A stretch of 64,000 nucleotides of DNA from NCBI RefSeq assembly GCF_900166965.1, contig NZ_FUZI01000012.1:1-64000 (forward strand), written 5' to 3'. Positions 54,211 through 64,000 of this stretch are shown here, one piece after another. Both the position numbers and the translations under genes were made by a program. The number at the start of each line of letters is the position of its first letter. Position 1 is the stretch's first letter. The notes beneath the pieces are model-generated. The model saw nothing but the letters and a program-made list of their open reading frames with translations, did no database searches and was not told the DNA's origin. Source of the DNA: Photobacterium piscicola. GTDB taxonomy: Bacteria; Pseudomonadota; Gammaproteobacteria; Enterobacterales; Vibrionaceae.

Positions 54211-54972
54211 ATGGGACAACCTTCAATAGACGCTGTTCCTTCAGCCGACTATCTTCCACAGCATATCGCTGTAATCATGGATGGTAATGGTCGTTGGGCT
54301 AAAGCCAAAGGTAAAGCGCGAGTATTTGGCCATAAGGCCGGTGTAGAGGCGGTACGTAGGACTGTTTCTACTGCAAATAGACTCGGAATTAAAGTTGTTA
54401 CATTGTTTGCTTTCAGCAGTGAAAATTGGCGCCGTCCAGAGGATGAAGTCTCACTACTGATGGAATTATTCATGACTGTTTTAGGTCGTGAAGTAAAAAG
54501 ACTACATAAAAATAATATTCGATTATGTATTATCGGAGACAAAAGTCGCTTCAGTACTCGAATGCAGAAAAAAATAGCTGCAGCAGAGTTGTTAACTGAA
54601 GGTAACACTGGGCTAGTGTTAAATGTCGCTGCTAACTATGGTGGTCAATGGGATATTCTCCAAGCGACTAAGCAAATGATGCAGCGAGTAGTAGAACAAC
54701 AACTTGACATTGAATCTCTGACTGAACAAGATTTAGCGCAGGGGTTAGTGACTCAAGGCTTACCGGATGTTGATCTATTAATTCGTACTAGTGGTGAATG
54801 CCGCATTAGTAATTTTATGCTGTGGCAAACGGCTTATGCTGAATTGTATTTCACTGAACAACATTGGCCAGATTTTGATGAACAAAGTTTGGTAAATGCT
54901 GTGGCATGGTTTGTAAATCGTGAGCGCCGCTTTGGTTGTACTGGCGAGCAGATACAAGCTTTGTTAAAATAA
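54211..54972 (+). CDS. uppS: Undecaprenyl diphosphate synthase
   Basis: cis-Prenyltransferase making the C55 lipid carrier for peptidoglycan and O-antigen. It has 253 residues (E. coli UppS 253). [17 protein letters not shown] contains the catalytic aspartate; [15 protein letters not shown] and [18 protein letters not shown] are also conserved. It is followed by cdsA after about 105 nt. Confidence 0.97.
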   Translation: MGQPSIDAVPSADYLPQHIAVIMDGNGRWAKAKGKARVFGHKAGVEAVRRTVSTANRLGIKVVTLFAFSSENWRRPEDEVSLLMELFMTVLGREVKRLHKNNIRLCIIGDKSRFSTRMQKKIAAAELLTEGNTGLVLNVAANYGGQWDILQATKQMMQRVVEQQLDIESLTEQDLAQGLVTQGLPDVDLLIRTSGECRISNFMLWQTAYAELYFTEQHWPDFDEQSLVNAVAWFVNRERRFGCTGEQIQALLK

Positions 54973-55079
54973 AAAACATTATTTTCGCCAATGCACAATG
55001 TCGTGTGTTGGCGTTATTGTTTAAGTAACGGGCATCGCCCAATACTGAATATTATATTTCCTATAAAAGAGGACGCAGC

Positions 55080-55928
55080 TTGCTTAAGCAACGAATTATT
55101 ACCGCGTTAATCCTCGCGCCACTCGTCATTGCAGGGATTTTTTTTCTGCCGTTACCCGCTTTTATTATTGCGATGGCTGCAATAACCTTAGTCGGTTTTT
55201 GGGAGTGGACGCAGTTTGTTAACGCATCATCGCGTATTAAAGCAATGATTTTACCGAGTGTTACGTTGGTAGCAAGTATTGCACTATTACCCACAGATCC
55301 CGCGTCACTCTCTCATCCCGGTGGTATTTATCGCACTATATTGCTTATTGGTGGGTTGTGGTGGCTTGTCGCATCTGCATTGGCGATCAGTTATCCCAAA
55401 AGTGCGGATTTTTGGTCTAAAAAACCATTTCTAAAGCAAATTTTTGGTTTGCTCACATTATTGCCTTTTTTTTGGAGTATTTTAATGCTCCGAGCCGTGA
55501 ATTATGACAATAATCCGTATCACGGTGCTTGCTTAGTTTTACTTGTGTGCTTATTAGTGTGGGCAGCCGATACTGGCGCTTATTTCTCTGGCAAGCGCTT
55601 TGGTAAGCATAAGATGGCGCCGGCAGTTAGCCCAAATAAAACCATTGAAGGTTTAATTGGTGGCGCTTGTTTAGCAATATTTATTACTTGGCTAGGATCG
55701 CATTTATTGTCGATTGAGTTCACATCATTAGGCCAACTGTTCTTTATTGCTATTGTTACTGTGATTATTTCGGTATTAGGCGACTTAGTTGAAAGTATGT
55801 TCAAGCGTGTTTCCGGCATAAAAGATAGCGGTAATATTTTACCGGGACATGGTGGAATACTGGATCGTATTGACAGCTTAACGGCGGCGATACCTGTATT
55901 TGCATTACTCTATCTGTGGCTAATATAA
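55080..55928 (+). CDS. cdsA: Phosphatidate cytidylyltransferase
   Basis: Makes CDP-diacylglycerol, the precursor of all phospholipids, in the inner membrane. It has 282 residues with about eight hydrophobic helices. The family signature lies near the C-terminus: SPNKTIEGLIGG and GDLVESMFKRVSGIKDSGNI followed by LPGHGGILDRIDSL. The start is TTG at 55080, with AGAGGA about 8 nt upstream. Confidence 0.96.
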   Translation: MLKQRIITALILAPLVIAGIFFLPLPAFIIAMAAITLVGFWEWTQFVNASSRIKAMILPSVTLVASIALLPTDPASLSHPGGIYRTILLIGGLWWLVASALAISYPKSADFWSKKPFLKQIFGLLTLLPFFWSILMLRAVNYDNNPYHGACLVLLVCLLVWAADTGAYFSGKRFGKHKMAPAVSPNKTIEGLIGGACLAIFITWLGSHLLSIEFTSLGQLFFIAIVTVIISVLGDLVESMFKRVSGIKDSGNILPGHGGILDRIDSLTAAIPVFALLYLWLI

Positions 55929-55949
55929 TTAATAACAGCCATCTTTTCT

Positions 55950-55976
55950 AAAGGCAGCTATTTCGCTGCCTTTTTT
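55950..55976 (+). terminator. cdsA terminator
   Basis: 9-bp stem AAAGGCAGC / GCTGCCTTT with a six-base loop and T-run, ending 19 nt before the dxr start; some read-through is likely. Confidence 0.85.
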
Positions 55977-55994
55977 GTAACTGTAAGTGATTTT

Positions 55995-57191
55995 ATGCGT
56001 AAGTTAACGATTCTTGGTGCTACGGGCTCGATTGGCAGTAGTACCTTAGCGGTAGTCGCTCAAAACCTTGATTCTTTTGAAGTTACCGCATTAGCTGCGG
56101 GTTCTAATGTCGACAAAATGTTTGAACTGTGTCAACAATGGCGACCGAAATATGCGGCAATGGCATCTGTAACTGCCGCTGAACAACTTAACAACTTAGT
56201 GGTGCAAGCAGGGTTAAACATTCAAGTCTCTGGTGGTGATGACGCTATTTGTCACGTCGCAGCATTAGATGAAGTTGATACGGTTATGGCTGCCATCGTT
56301 GGTGCTGCAGGTTTATTACCTACTATGGCTGCGGTTAAAAAAGGTAAGCGCATTTTATTAGCCAATAAAGAAGCATTGGTTATGACCGGGCAGATGTTTA
56401 TTGATGCCTGTGAAAAATACGGGGCAGAATTATTGCCCGTTGATAGCGAACATAATGCTATTTTTCAAGCATTACCTGCTGAAATTCAACGCCGTATGGG
56501 ACGTTGTGATTTAGCGGCTCATGGCGTTAGTAAGGTATTATTAACCGGTTCCGGTGGTCCGTTCCGCTATACTGATATCAATACATTAGATGCTGTTACA
56601 CCGGCAATGGCGATTGCACATCCGAATTGGTCTATGGGACCTAAAATTTCGGTTGATTCTGCAACCATGATGAATAAAGGCTTGGAATACATTGAAGCGC
56701 GATGGTTATTCAATGCCAGTCGCGAACAAATGCAGGTGATTATTCACCCACAATCAGTGATCCACTCAATGGTGCAATATAAAGACGGTTCAGTCATCGC
56801 ACAGATGGGATTACCTGATATGTGCACGCCAATTGCATGTGCAATGGCATACCCACAACGGATTGAATCTAGCGTGGCACCACTTGATTTTAGTCAGATC
56901 GGTGAGTTTACTTTCATGGCTCCTGATTTTGATCGCTATCCATGTTTGAAACTGGCTATTGATGCTTGCTATAAAGGTCAAGCAGCAACCACCACCTTAA
57001 ATGCGGCCAATGAAATTGCTGTTGCTGCCTTTTTAGCCAATGAAATTCTTTTTACTGATATTGCGAAAGTAAACAAGTTAGTGTTAGACACCGCAGTATT
57101 AACTGAACCTAATGATATTGATGCCGTAATGGTGCTCGATAAACAAGCGCGTGAGCTTGCTTTAGACATTATTGCGAAGGAATTTGCATGA
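55995..57191 (+). CDS. dxr: 1-deoxy-D-xylulose 5-phosphate reductoisomerase
   Basis: Second step of the MEP isoprenoid pathway. It has 398 residues (E. coli 398). The NADPH loop [14 protein letters not shown] lies near residue 7; [26 protein letters not shown] and the catalytic-loop [20 protein letters not shown] are present. It overlaps rseP by 4 nt (ATGA), so the two are translationally coupled. Confidence 0.97.
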   Translation: MRKLTILGATGSIGSSTLAVVAQNLDSFEVTALAAGSNVDKMFELCQQWRPKYAAMASVTAAEQLNNLVVQAGLNIQVSGGDDAICHVAALDEVDTVMAAIVGAAGLLPTMAAVKKGKRILLANKEALVMTGQMFIDACEKYGAELLPVDSEHNAIFQALPAEIQRRMGRCDLAAHGVSKVLLTGSGGPFRYTDINTLDAVTPAMAIAHPNWSMGPKISVDSATMMNKGLEYIEARWLFNASREQMQVIIHPQSVIHSMVQYKDGSVIAQMGLPDMCTPIACAMAYPQRIESSVAPLDFSQIGEFTFMAPDFDRYPCLKLAIDACYKGQAATTTLNAANEIAVAAFLANEILFTDIAKVNKLVLDTAVLTEPNDIDAVMVLDKQARELALDIIAKEFA

Positions 57192-58543
57192 TTGAATTTA
57201 TCCGTAATTTAAGCGCTTTTTTAGTTGCTCTTGGTATTCTGATCGCCGTTCACGAGTTTGGCCATTTTTGGGTCGCTCGTCGTTGTGGTGTCTATGTTGA
57301 ACGCTTTTCTATTGGCTTTGGTAAAGCTTTATTTAATCGCGTCGGTAAAGATGGTACAGAATACACATTAGCGCTGATACCACTGGGTGGTTACGTGAAA
57401 ATGCTTGATGAGCGGGTAGCTGAGGTTCCGCCTGAGAAACGTCATATGGCGTTTAATAATAAGAAAATTTGGCAACGAAGTGCTATTGTTGCGGCAGGTC
57501 CAATGGCAAATTTTGTGTTTGCTATCTTTGCTTATTGGGTGGTGTACCTGATTGGCGTGCCTGCTTTAAAGCCTGTTATCGGTGAAGTTGCGCCACAATC
57601 TATTGCGGCGAAAGCGGGAATTATTCCAGGAATGGAACTAAAATCAGTTTCTGGACTCGAAACATCTGATTGGGAATCTGCCAATATGGCATTAATTTCT
57701 CAAATTGGAGATAAGCAAGTTGTGATAACTGCACAAGAGCCTGACAGTTCGGTTGTGGTTTCACGTACACTTGATTTAACCGACTGGTCTTTTGATCCTG
57801 AATCCCAGCGCGTGTTGACGACATTAGGTATTTCGCCATTTACACCGCCAATTACGCTAACTGTTTCACAACTTGTTGATAATAGTGCAGCAATTGATGC
57901 AGGATTTGAATTAAATGATAAGATTGTCGCTGTTGATGATAAATCAGTAACGCAGTGGCAGCAATTTGTTGATGCTGTTCGTAGTCATCCAGGCAAAACG
58001 CTACAAGTTGAAGTTTTACGTGATGGGGAACCAGTGATGTTATCATTGACACCTCGTGTAAAAGTTGAAGCTGATGGTAAAGAAGTTGGCTATGTAGGAT
58101 TGGCACCAAGTATTGAACCTTGGCCAGCATCGTACAAAGTGAATTTACAGTTTGGTCCAATTGATGCGGCGATCAAAGCGACCGAAAAAACCGGTCAATT
58201 AGTGTCACTAACGTTTGATATGGTCACTAAGCTTGTGACTGGTGATGTTGCAATGAAAAACCTTAGTGGACCGATATCTATCGCTAAGGGAGCCGGAATG
58301 ACCGCCGAATTTGGCTTAGTCTATTTCCTCGGTTTCTTAGCCTTGATCAGTGTTAACCTAGGCATTGTAAACCTATTACCTTTACCTGTGCTTGATGGCG
58401 GACATTTAATGTTCTTTGCTATCGAGGCGGTAACTCGTCGTCCTGTATCTGAACGAATTCAGGATATTGGCTATAGAGTGGGATCAGCCATTTTGGTTGC
58501 GTTAATGGCGGTTGCGCTATTCAATGATTTTACCCGACTTTAA
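57188..58543 (+). CDS. rseP: Site-2 intramembrane protease RseP
   Basis: Cleaves the anti-sigma factor RseA in the membrane to release sigma-E, and clears signal peptides. It has 451 residues (E. coli 450). The zinc motif HEFGH lies near residue 22; the third zinc ligand is in [14 protein letters not shown]. Two PDZ domains lie between (about 120-205 and 215-300). Its neighbour bamA is a sigma-E-linked envelope gene, a common pairing. Confidence 0.97.
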   Translation: MIEFIRNLSAFLVALGILIAVHEFGHFWVARRCGVYVERFSIGFGKALFNRVGKDGTEYTLALIPLGGYVKMLDERVAEVPPEKRHMAFNNKKIWQRSAIVAAGPMANFVFAIFAYWVVYLIGVPALKPVIGEVAPQSIAAKAGIIPGMELKSVSGLETSDWESANMALISQIGDKQVVITAQEPDSSVVVSRTLDLTDWSFDPESQRVLTTLGISPFTPPITLTVSQLVDNSAAIDAGFELNDKIVAVDDKSVTQWQQFVDAVRSHPGKTLQVEVLRDGEPVMLSLTPRVKVEADGKEVGYVGLAPSIEPWPASYKVNLQFGPIDAAIKATEKTGQLVSLTFDMVTKLVTGDVAMKNLSGPISIAKGAGMTAEFGLVYFLGFLALISVNLGIVNLLPLPVLDGGHLMFFAIEAVTRRPVSERIQDIGYRVGSAILVALMAVALFNDFTRL

Positions 58544-58579
58544 TAAATGCGTATTTAGCAAGGAATAATCAGTACAGTA

Positions 58580-60985
58580 ATGGCGATTAAAAAACTGTTA
58601 GTCGCATCGCTGCTTTTGACAAGTAGCGTTGCGCATAGCGCGGAAAATAAATTTGTAGTTGATAACATTCGTTTTGAAGGTCTTCAACGAGTCACTATGG
58701 GTGCAGCATTGTTAAAGATGCCTGTTCGTGTCGGTGATACTGTTGATCCACAGGATATTTCAGCATTAATCAAATCTCTTTATTCTTCCGGCAACTTTGA
58801 AGATATTAAGGTCTATCGAGACGGTAATACGTTATTGGTTGATGTAAAAGAGCGTCCAACGATTGCTGATATCACTTTTGCTGGCAATAAAGCTATCAAA
58901 GATGAGCAATTAAAAGAAAATCTTGAAGCATCAGGTTTACGTGTTGGTGAAGCGCTAGATAGAACAACATTATCTAAGATTGATAAAGGTCTAGAAGATT
59001 TTTACTACAGTGTGGGTAAATATAACGCTACTGTAGAAGCGGTTGTGACGCCTTTGCCTCGTAACCGTGTTGATATTAAATTCGTTTTCACTGAGGGTGT
59101 ATCCGCTAAAATTAAGCAGATCAATATCCTTGGTAATCATGTTTTCAGTGATGCTGATTTGGTCGGTAAGTTTAAGCTTAAGGACAGTGTGCCTTGGTGG
59201 GACTTTATGGCGAATGAAAAGTATCAAAAACAAGTTCTGCAAGGCGACTTAGAAACATTACGCTCACAGTATCTCAATAATGGTTATTTAAAGTACCGCT
59301 TAGAATCAACGCATGTTGCAATCTCTCCTGATAAAAAAGGCGTGTACATTACTTTAAAAATTCATGAAGGTGAGCAATACAAGGTTAAAAACGTTAAGTT
59401 CCAAGGTGACGTTAGTGGCCGTGTTGCTGAGTTTGATAAGTTAGTAACCTTTAAAGCAGGCAGTGTCTATAATGGTGCTGAAGTAACAGCCTTAGAAGAA
59501 GCTGTTAAGCGTGACTTAGGTAAAGCAGGTTATGCTTACCCTAAAGTGACCATCATGCCTGAGTTTGATGATGCTGCACATCAAGTATCCTTGATCGTTA
59601 ATGTTGAACAAGGTAAGCGTGTATATGTGCGAAATATTGAATTTAGTGGTAATAACACCACTAAAGATGAAGTATTACGTCGTGAAATGCGCCAAATGGA
59701 AGGTTCATGGCTCAACGCTAAATCAATTGAAACGGGTAAGCAACGTCTAAACCGTACTGGTTTCTTTGAAAATGTTGATGTACAAACTGTCCGTGTTCCT
59801 GGTTCTGATGATCAGGTTGATGTGAAGTACAAAGTTAAAGAAGCGAACTCTGGTAGTGTCAATTTCGGTGTGGGTTACGGTACTGAATCAGGTATTAGTT
59901 TCCAGGCGGGTTTAACCCAGAAAAACTTCTTGGGTACAGGTAATTTATTTGGCATTAATGCAATGACCAATGATTACTCTAAGAACATTAGCCTTGAATA
60001 CAAAGATCCGTACTTCACGATTAACAACGTTAGTCTTGGTGGTAAGATTTACTACAACGAGTTTGAAGCATCAGATGCTAATATCTCGGATTACACCAAC
60101 CAAAGTTACGGTGCAAGTTTAACATGGGGCTTCCCATTTAATGAATTGAACTACTTTGATTTTAGCTTGGGTTATGATCATAACAAGATCTCTAATATTC
60201 AAGATTACTATCAGATTGAGCAATTTAAGAAGATCCATGGCTTTGATGAAAACAGTGATAATGCGATTGAACTTGATGACTTCAGCTGGAGTATTTCATG
60301 GACGCGTAACCATTTAAACCGTGGTTATTTCCCAACATCAGGTAATTACCAGAATGCATCATTTAAGATGACCATTCCGGGGTCGGATTCACAGTACTTC
60401 AAGACGCAATATGATGTTCGCCAGTACATTCCATTAACAGAAAAACAAGACTACACCTTATTACTTCGTGGTAAGTTGGGTTACGGCAATGGTTACGGTA
60501 AAACAGATAATGGCAGCGATCAGCTAATGCCATTCTACGAAAACTATTATGCGGGTGGTTTTACAACTATTCGTGGTTTCCGTTCTAATACTGTGGGCCC
60601 TAAAGCTGTGTATGGTGAAGGCCAAGGTAACAACCAACAAGGTGTTGTTAGTGATGAGTCTACAGGTGGTAATGCTATTGCTCTAGCAAGTATGGAATTA
60701 ATTGTTCCAACACCATTTGCTTCACAAGAAGTTAAAAACCAAGTACGTACGAGCTTCTTCGTTGATGCTGGTTCGGTGTGGGATACTGAATTCCACCCTG
60801 ATTATACTAACGCGAGTTCATTACCAGATTATTCAGATCCCGGTATGATTCGAGCGTCGTACGGTGCTGCATTACAGTGGATGTCCCCAATGGGTCCACT
60901 TGTATTCTCGGTTGCGAAACCAATCAAGAAATATGAAGGGGATGATGAAGAGTTCTTCACATTCACCATTGGTCAGTCATTCTAA
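58580..60985 (+). CDS. bamA: Outer membrane protein assembly factor BamA
   Basis: Core of the BAM complex that folds beta-barrel proteins into the outer membrane. It has 801 residues (E. coli 810). A signal peptide (about 1-20, ending AHS-A) is followed by five POTRA domains (about 24-420) and a 16-stranded barrel. The conserved loop-6 motif is present as IRGF in TTIRGFRSNTVGP, and the protein ends with the outer-membrane C-terminal phenylalanine (FTIGQSF). Confidence 0.98.
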   Translation: MAIKKLLVASLLLTSSVAHSAENKFVVDNIRFEGLQRVTMGAALLKMPVRVGDTVDPQDISALIKSLYSSGNFEDIKVYRDGNTLLVDVKERPTIADITFAGNKAIKDEQLKENLEASGLRVGEALDRTTLSKIDKGLEDFYYSVGKYNATVEAVVTPLPRNRVDIKFVFTEGVSAKIKQINILGNHVFSDADLVGKFKLKDSVPWWDFMANEKYQKQVLQGDLETLRSQYLNNGYLKYRLESTHVAISPDKKGVYITLKIHEGEQYKVKNVKFQGDVSGRVAEFDKLVTFKAGSVYNGAEVTALEEAVKRDLGKAGYAYPKVTIMPEFDDAAHQVSLIVNVEQGKRVYVRNIEFSGNNTTKDEVLRREMRQMEGSWLNAKSIETGKQRLNRTGFFENVDVQTVRVPGSDDQVDVKYKVKEANSGSVNFGVGYGTESGISFQAGLTQKNFLGTGNLFGINAMTNDYSKNISLEYKDPYFTINNVSLGGKIYYNEFEASDANISDYTNQSYGASLTWGFPFNELNYFDFSLGYDHNKISNIQDYYQIEQFKKIHGFDENSDNAIELDDFSWSISWTRNHLNRGYFPTSGNYQNASFKMTIPGSDSQYFKTQYDVRQYIPLTEKQDYTLLLRGKLGYGNGYGKTDNGSDQLMPFYENYYAGGFTTIRGFRSNTVGPKAVYGEGQGNNQQGVVSDESTGGNAIALASMELIVPTPFASQEVKNQVRTSFFVDAGSVWDTEFHPDYTNASSLPDYSDPGMIRASYGAALQWMSPMGPLVFSVAKPIKKYEGDDEEFFTFTIGQSF

Positions 60986-61002
60986 TTTTTAAGGAGAGTC
61001 TT

Positions 61003-61512
61003 TTGAAACAGTGGATTAAAGCAGCAAGTTTAGGTTTAGTAATTTTATCTTCATCTATGTACGCTAATGCGGCAGAAGCTGCACAAAAAATTGGTTACGT
61101 GTCTACAGGTCAGGCTATGTCTGAGTTAGCTACACGTTATAAAGTACAAGAGAAATTGCAAAAAGAATTCAGCGGCCGTGTGGCAGCTTTACGTTCGATT
61201 GAAGGTAAAATGAAAACCAAAATCGAAAAGATGAAGCGTGATGGTGAACTAATGACGCCAACACAACGTACTGACATTCAACGTCAACTTGCAGCCCTTG
61301 ATTCTGATTATAAGCTAAAAGCAAAAGCGTTAGCTGAAGATCAACGTCGTCGTGGTATGGAAGAAGAGCAAAAGCTTGTTAAGAAAATCCGTACAGCGAT
61401 CGACACTGTAGCGAAGAAAAATGGTTACAATGTTGTGCTAGATGCACAAGCAGTATTGTTTGCAAGTAAGAGCGATGACTTATCATCTAAAGTTATTGCA
61501 GCAGTAAAATAA
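61003..61512 (+). CDS. skp: Periplasmic chaperone Skp (OmpH)
   Basis: A trimeric periplasmic chaperone for unfolded outer-membrane proteins delivered to BamA. It has 169 residues with a cleavable signal peptide (about 1-23, ANA-AEA). The coiled-coil arms are seen in the K/E-rich central part. The start is TTG at 61003 with a strong AAGGAGAG, so the weak start codon is balanced by a good ribosome-binding site. It lies 17 nt after bamA. Confidence 0.95.
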   Translation: MKQWIKAASLGLVILSSSMYANAAEAAQKIGYVSTGQAMSELATRYKVQEKLQKEFSGRVAALRSIEGKMKTKIEKMKRDGELMTPTQRTDIQRQLAALDSDYKLKAKALAEDQRRRGMEEEQKLVKKIRTAIDTVAKKNGYNVVLDAQAVLFASKSDDLSSKVIAAVK

Positions 61513-61532
61513 AGCAGTAACCCTGTGGTAAA

Positions 61533-61593
61533 CGTTGTAGCTGGCGAATTCAGCTGCAACTTTTGATCTAACAGCCACCTCTAGGTGGCTGTT
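61533..61593 (+). other. Two consecutive hairpins between skp and lpxD
   Basis: GTTGTAGCTG / CAGCTGCAAC (61534-61560) followed by TTTTG, and AACAGCCACC / GGTGGCTGTT with a four-base loop (61570-61593). The first could act as a weak terminator; the second has no T-run and may serve as a processing or mRNA-stability element. Confidence 0.55.
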
Positions 61594-61615
61594 GTTACAA
61601 GAGAGATAGGATAAA

Positions 61616-62644
61616 ATGGCTGTAATTACTCTTGCTGAATTAGCGGATAAATTAGGTGCAGAGCTCCATGGCGATGACACAACTGAAATTCACTCAATAG
61701 CTGCGATGGGCAAGGCTACTACAGGGCAAATCACGTTCCTTTCTGATAGCAAGTACCGTCAACAGCTTACTGAGTGTCAAGCGGATGCAGTAATGCTACG
61801 AGAAGCGGATGTCGAATTTTTCAAAGGCAACAAGCTCGTCGTAAAAGATCCTTATCTTAGCTATGCGTTAGTGGCTCAACTTCTTGATACAACACCTGTT
61901 GCGGCGACTGATATTGCTGCTTCAGCTTATATTGATCCAACAGCTACGGTTGGTAGTAATGTTGCTATTGGCCACAATGCTGTGATCGAAGCTGGCGTAC
62001 AATTGGGCGATAACGTTCAAATTGGTGCGGGTTGTTTTATCGGTAAAAATGCCATTATTGGTAACAACACCAAGTTGTGGGCAAATGTCACTATCTATCA
62101 TGATGTAGTGCTAGGTTCACAATGTCTTGTGCAATCAAGTACCGTTATTGGTGCTGATGGTTTCGGTTATGCGAATGATAAAGGTGAGTGGGTTAAGATC
62201 CCTCAGTTAGGTTCGGTACGCATTGGCGATCGCGTTGAAATTGGTGCTTGTACTACTATTGACCGTGGTGCACTAGAAGATACTATTATTGCTGACAATG
62301 TGATTATTGATAACCAAATGCAAATCGCCCATAACGTGCAGATCGGCTATGGTACAGCAATGGCGGGTGGTACTATTGTGGCTGGCAGTACTACAATTGG
62401 TAAATATTGTATTATTGGTGGCGCTTCTGTACTCAATGGTCATATCAAGATTGCTGATGGCGTAACCATTACCGGTATGGGAATGGTCATGCGTAGTATT
62501 GAAGATAAAGGTATGTATTCTTCAGGTATTCCGCTGCAACCTAACAAAGAGTGGCGTCGAACAGCTACCCGGGTTCATCGCATTGATGATATGAATAAAC
62601 GTCTAAAGGCAGTTGAAAAACAACTTAAAGCCAACGACGAATAA
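61616..62644 (+). CDS. lpxD: UDP-3-O-(3-hydroxyacyl)glucosamine N-acyltransferase
   Basis: Third step of lipid A synthesis: adds the N-linked acyl chain. It has 342 residues (E. coli 341). The N-terminal uridine-binding domain (about 1-100) is followed by a hexapeptide-repeat left-handed beta helix. The catalytic histidine is in [12 protein letters not shown]. It is followed by fabZ after about 90 nt. Confidence 0.97.
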   Translation: MAVITLAELADKLGAELHGDDTTEIHSIAAMGKATTGQITFLSDSKYRQQLTECQADAVMLREADVEFFKGNKLVVKDPYLSYALVAQLLDTTPVAATDIAASAYIDPTATVGSNVAIGHNAVIEAGVQLGDNVQIGAGCFIGKNAIIGNNTKLWANVTIYHDVVLGSQCLVQSSTVIGADGFGYANDKGEWVKIPQLGSVRIGDRVEIGACTTIDRGALEDTIIADNVIIDNQMQIAHNVQIGYGTAMAGGTIVAGSTTIGKYCIIGGASVLNGHIKIADGVTITGMGMVMRSIEDKGMYSSGIPLQPNKEWRRTATRVHRIDDMNKRLKAVEKQLKANDE

Positions 62645-62736
62645 TTTTTTATCAGCATTGACTGGCCTGCCTTGTGTAGGCCGTTTTGCATTTTCATCGC
62701 ATATTTTTTATATCTTTTTAAGACAGGAATTTAGTT

Positions 62737-63192
62737 TTGACGACCGAAAATAAGACGTTAAACATCACCGAAATTCAGGCACTTCTTCCTCATCGTTACC
62801 CATTTCTTATGATTGATCGTGTAACCAATTATGATGAAGGTAAAACCTTAACCGCTATTAAAAATGTTTCTGTCAATGAGCCACAATTTACGGGTCACTT
62901 CCCTAATATGCCAGTATTTCCTGGTGTGTTGATTTTAGAAGCAATGGCACAAGCAACAGGTTTATTAGCGTTTAAAACCTTTGGTGCGCCAGCAGAAAAT
63001 GAACTGTACTACTTTGCTAGCATTGATAAAGCAAAGTTTCGTAAGCCAGTAGTACCTGGTGATCAAATGATTCTTGAAGTTGAATTTATTAAAGAACGTC
63101 GTGGTATCGCGTTATTTAATGGTATCGCTAAAGTTGATGGCGAAACGGTATGTTCAGCAGAACTTAAGTGTGCGAGACGAGTATTCTCATGA
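62737..63192 (+). CDS. fabZ: 3-hydroxyacyl-ACP dehydratase FabZ
   Basis: Dehydrates 3-hydroxyacyl-ACP in fatty-acid synthesis, competing with LpxA for the same substrate pool. It has 151 residues (E. coli 151). The hot-dog-fold active site has the histidine in [13 protein letters not shown] and the glutamate in LILEAMAQA. The start is TTG at 62737, with AGGAA upstream. It overlaps lpxA by 4 nt (ATGA). Confidence 0.97.
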   Translation: MTTENKTLNITEIQALLPHRYPFLMIDRVTNYDEGKTLTAIKNVSVNEPQFTGHFPNMPVFPGVLILEAMAQATGLLAFKTFGAPAENELYYFASIDKAKFRKPVVPGDQMILEVEFIKERRGIALFNGIAKVDGETVCSAELKCARRVFS

Positions 63193-63977
63193 TTCATGAC
63201 AGTGCGAAAATTCACCCATCGGCAGTGATTGAAGATGGGGTAATCATTGGCGCTAACGTTACAGTTGGTCCATTTACCTATATTGCAACTGGGGTTGAAA
63301 TTGGTGAAGGCACTGAGGTGATGTCTCATGTCGTCATTAAAGGGCCAACAGTTATAGGTAAAGATAACCGTATTTTCCCGTTTGCAATTGTCGGTGAAGA
63401 GTGCCAAGACAAGAAGTTCAGTGGTGAAGCGACACGCTTAGAAATTGGTGATCGTAATGTGATTCGTGAAAGCGTTCAGATTCACCGTGGCACCACACAA
63501 GATAAAGGTGTGACAGTTGTTGGTAACGACAATTTATTATGTGTTAATGCTCACATTGCGCATGATGTGGTTGTTGGCGATCATACCCACATTGGTAACA
63601 ACTCCATTTTAGGTGGTCATGTTACGGTGGGTGATTATGCAGGTGTAATGGCATTATCTGCGATTCATCCATTCTGTACTGTGGGTGCTTACAGCTACGT
63701 TGGTGGTTGTTCTGCCGTGGTACAAGATGTACCGCCGTATGTATTAGCTCAAGGTAACCACGCTAAACCGTTTGGTTTAAACATTGTTGGCTTGCAGCGT
63801 AATGGGTTTGAAAAGCCAGAATTACACGCTATTCGTCGCGCTTATAAAGAAATTTATCGTTCAGGAAAAACACTGGCTGAAGTGAAACCAGTGCTTGCTG
63901 AAATGGCAAAAGATTGGCCGTCAGTTGCACGTTTTTCTGAATTACTTGATAACTCAGAACGCGGTATTATTCGCTAA
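63189..63977 (+). CDS. lpxA: UDP-N-acetylglucosamine O-acyltransferase
   Basis: First step of lipid A synthesis. It has 262 residues, the same as E. coli. The start at 63189 ([17 protein letters not shown]) is set by that length and by the ATGA overlap with fabZ. Hexapeptide repeats fill the N-terminal two thirds; the catalytic histidine is in [12 protein letters not shown]. It overlaps the following lpxB start by one base. Confidence 0.98.
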   Translation: MIHDSAKIHPSAVIEDGVIIGANVTVGPFTYIATGVEIGEGTEVMSHVVIKGPTVIGKDNRIFPFAIVGEECQDKKFSGEATRLEIGDRNVIRESVQIHRGTTQDKGVTVVGNDNLLCVNAHIAHDVVVGDHTHIGNNSILGGHVTVGDYAGVMALSAIHPFCTVGAYSYVGGCSAVVQDVPPYVLAQGNHAKPFGLNIVGLQRNGFEKPELHAIRRAYKEIYRSGKTLAEVKPVLAEMAKDWPSVARFSELLDNSERGIIR

Positions 63978-64000
63978 TGACGAAGCCTCTTCGAATAGCT
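63977..64000 (+). CDS. lpxB: Lipid-A-disaccharide synthase, first 8 codons (partial)
   Basis: The ATG at 63977 overlaps the lpxA stop (TAATG) and opens a frame reading MTKPLRIA to the window edge. lpxB follows lpxA in most gammaproteobacteria, and this N-terminus fits. The call rests mainly on synteny. Confidence 0.8.

Overview
The window looks like chromosomal DNA from a marine gammaproteobacterium of the Vibrionaceae, most likely Photobacterium. This rests on the AT-rich composition, the protein families, and the gene order: csd genes, gcvA-ygdD-rlmM, ppnN, queF-syd-csrB-yqcC-truC, glnD-map-rpsB-tsf-pyrH-frr-uppS-cdsA-dxr-rseP-bamA-skp-lpxD-fabZ-lpxA-lpxB. I did not try to fix the species.

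Layout. Positions 1-1340 are the 3' end of an rRNA operon: 23S tail, 5S, tRNA-Asp, then a decayed second tRNA-Asp. Positions 1.4-6.1 kb hold a TRIC-type channel gene and a glutamate acid-resistance operon (gadC, glutaminase, gadB). Positions 6.4-11.3 kb hold a small membrane protein, dapD, a divergent SOS pair (yebG / 3-methyladenine glycosylase) sharing a LexA box, and a LysR / TDT-transporter divergent pair. Positions 11.5-21 kb are recC, recB and recD. Positions 21-22.6 kb hold a duplicated two-gene module, each copy a ~52-residue DUF5993 protein plus a DsbB-like protein. Then come argA, mltA, tcdA, csdE and csdA. At 28.5-31.9 kb are the sRNA gene gcvB divergent from gcvA, an alpha/beta hydrolase, ygdD and rlmM. 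At 32-38.4 kb are xni, ppnN and two proteins with degenerate GGDEF domains. queF, syd and DUF2310 follow.

Positions 41.4-43.7 kb contain no protein gene. They hold three consecutive csrB-type regulatory RNA genes. Each has an 18-bp UvrY/GacA/VarA-type palindrome 157-158 bp upstream of its -10 box. The three genes are separated by two arrays of nine GCACCTC heptamers. The location between syd and yqcC matches the csrB locus of E. coli.

From 43.7 kb to the end are DUF3301, DUF3549, yqcC, truC, a flavodoxin, glnD and map, then the long plus-strand run from rpsB through envelope biogenesis (uppS, cdsA, rseP, bamA, skp, lpxD, fabZ, lpxA) to the first eight codons of lpxB.

How the genes fit together. 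GlsA makes glutamate, GadB consumes a proton decarboxylating it, and GadC exchanges the GABA for glutamate. RecBCD, YebG, the glycosylase and Xni belong to DNA repair. CsdA/CsdE/TcdA belong to sulfur transfer and tRNA ct6A formation. GcvA/GcvB control glycine and peptide uptake. The csrB array would titrate CsrA.

The most interesting points are the triple csrB array with heptamer spacers, the duplicated DUF5993-DsbB module in which one copy lost exactly its second cysteine pair, and the two degenerate GGDEF proteins next to ppnN.
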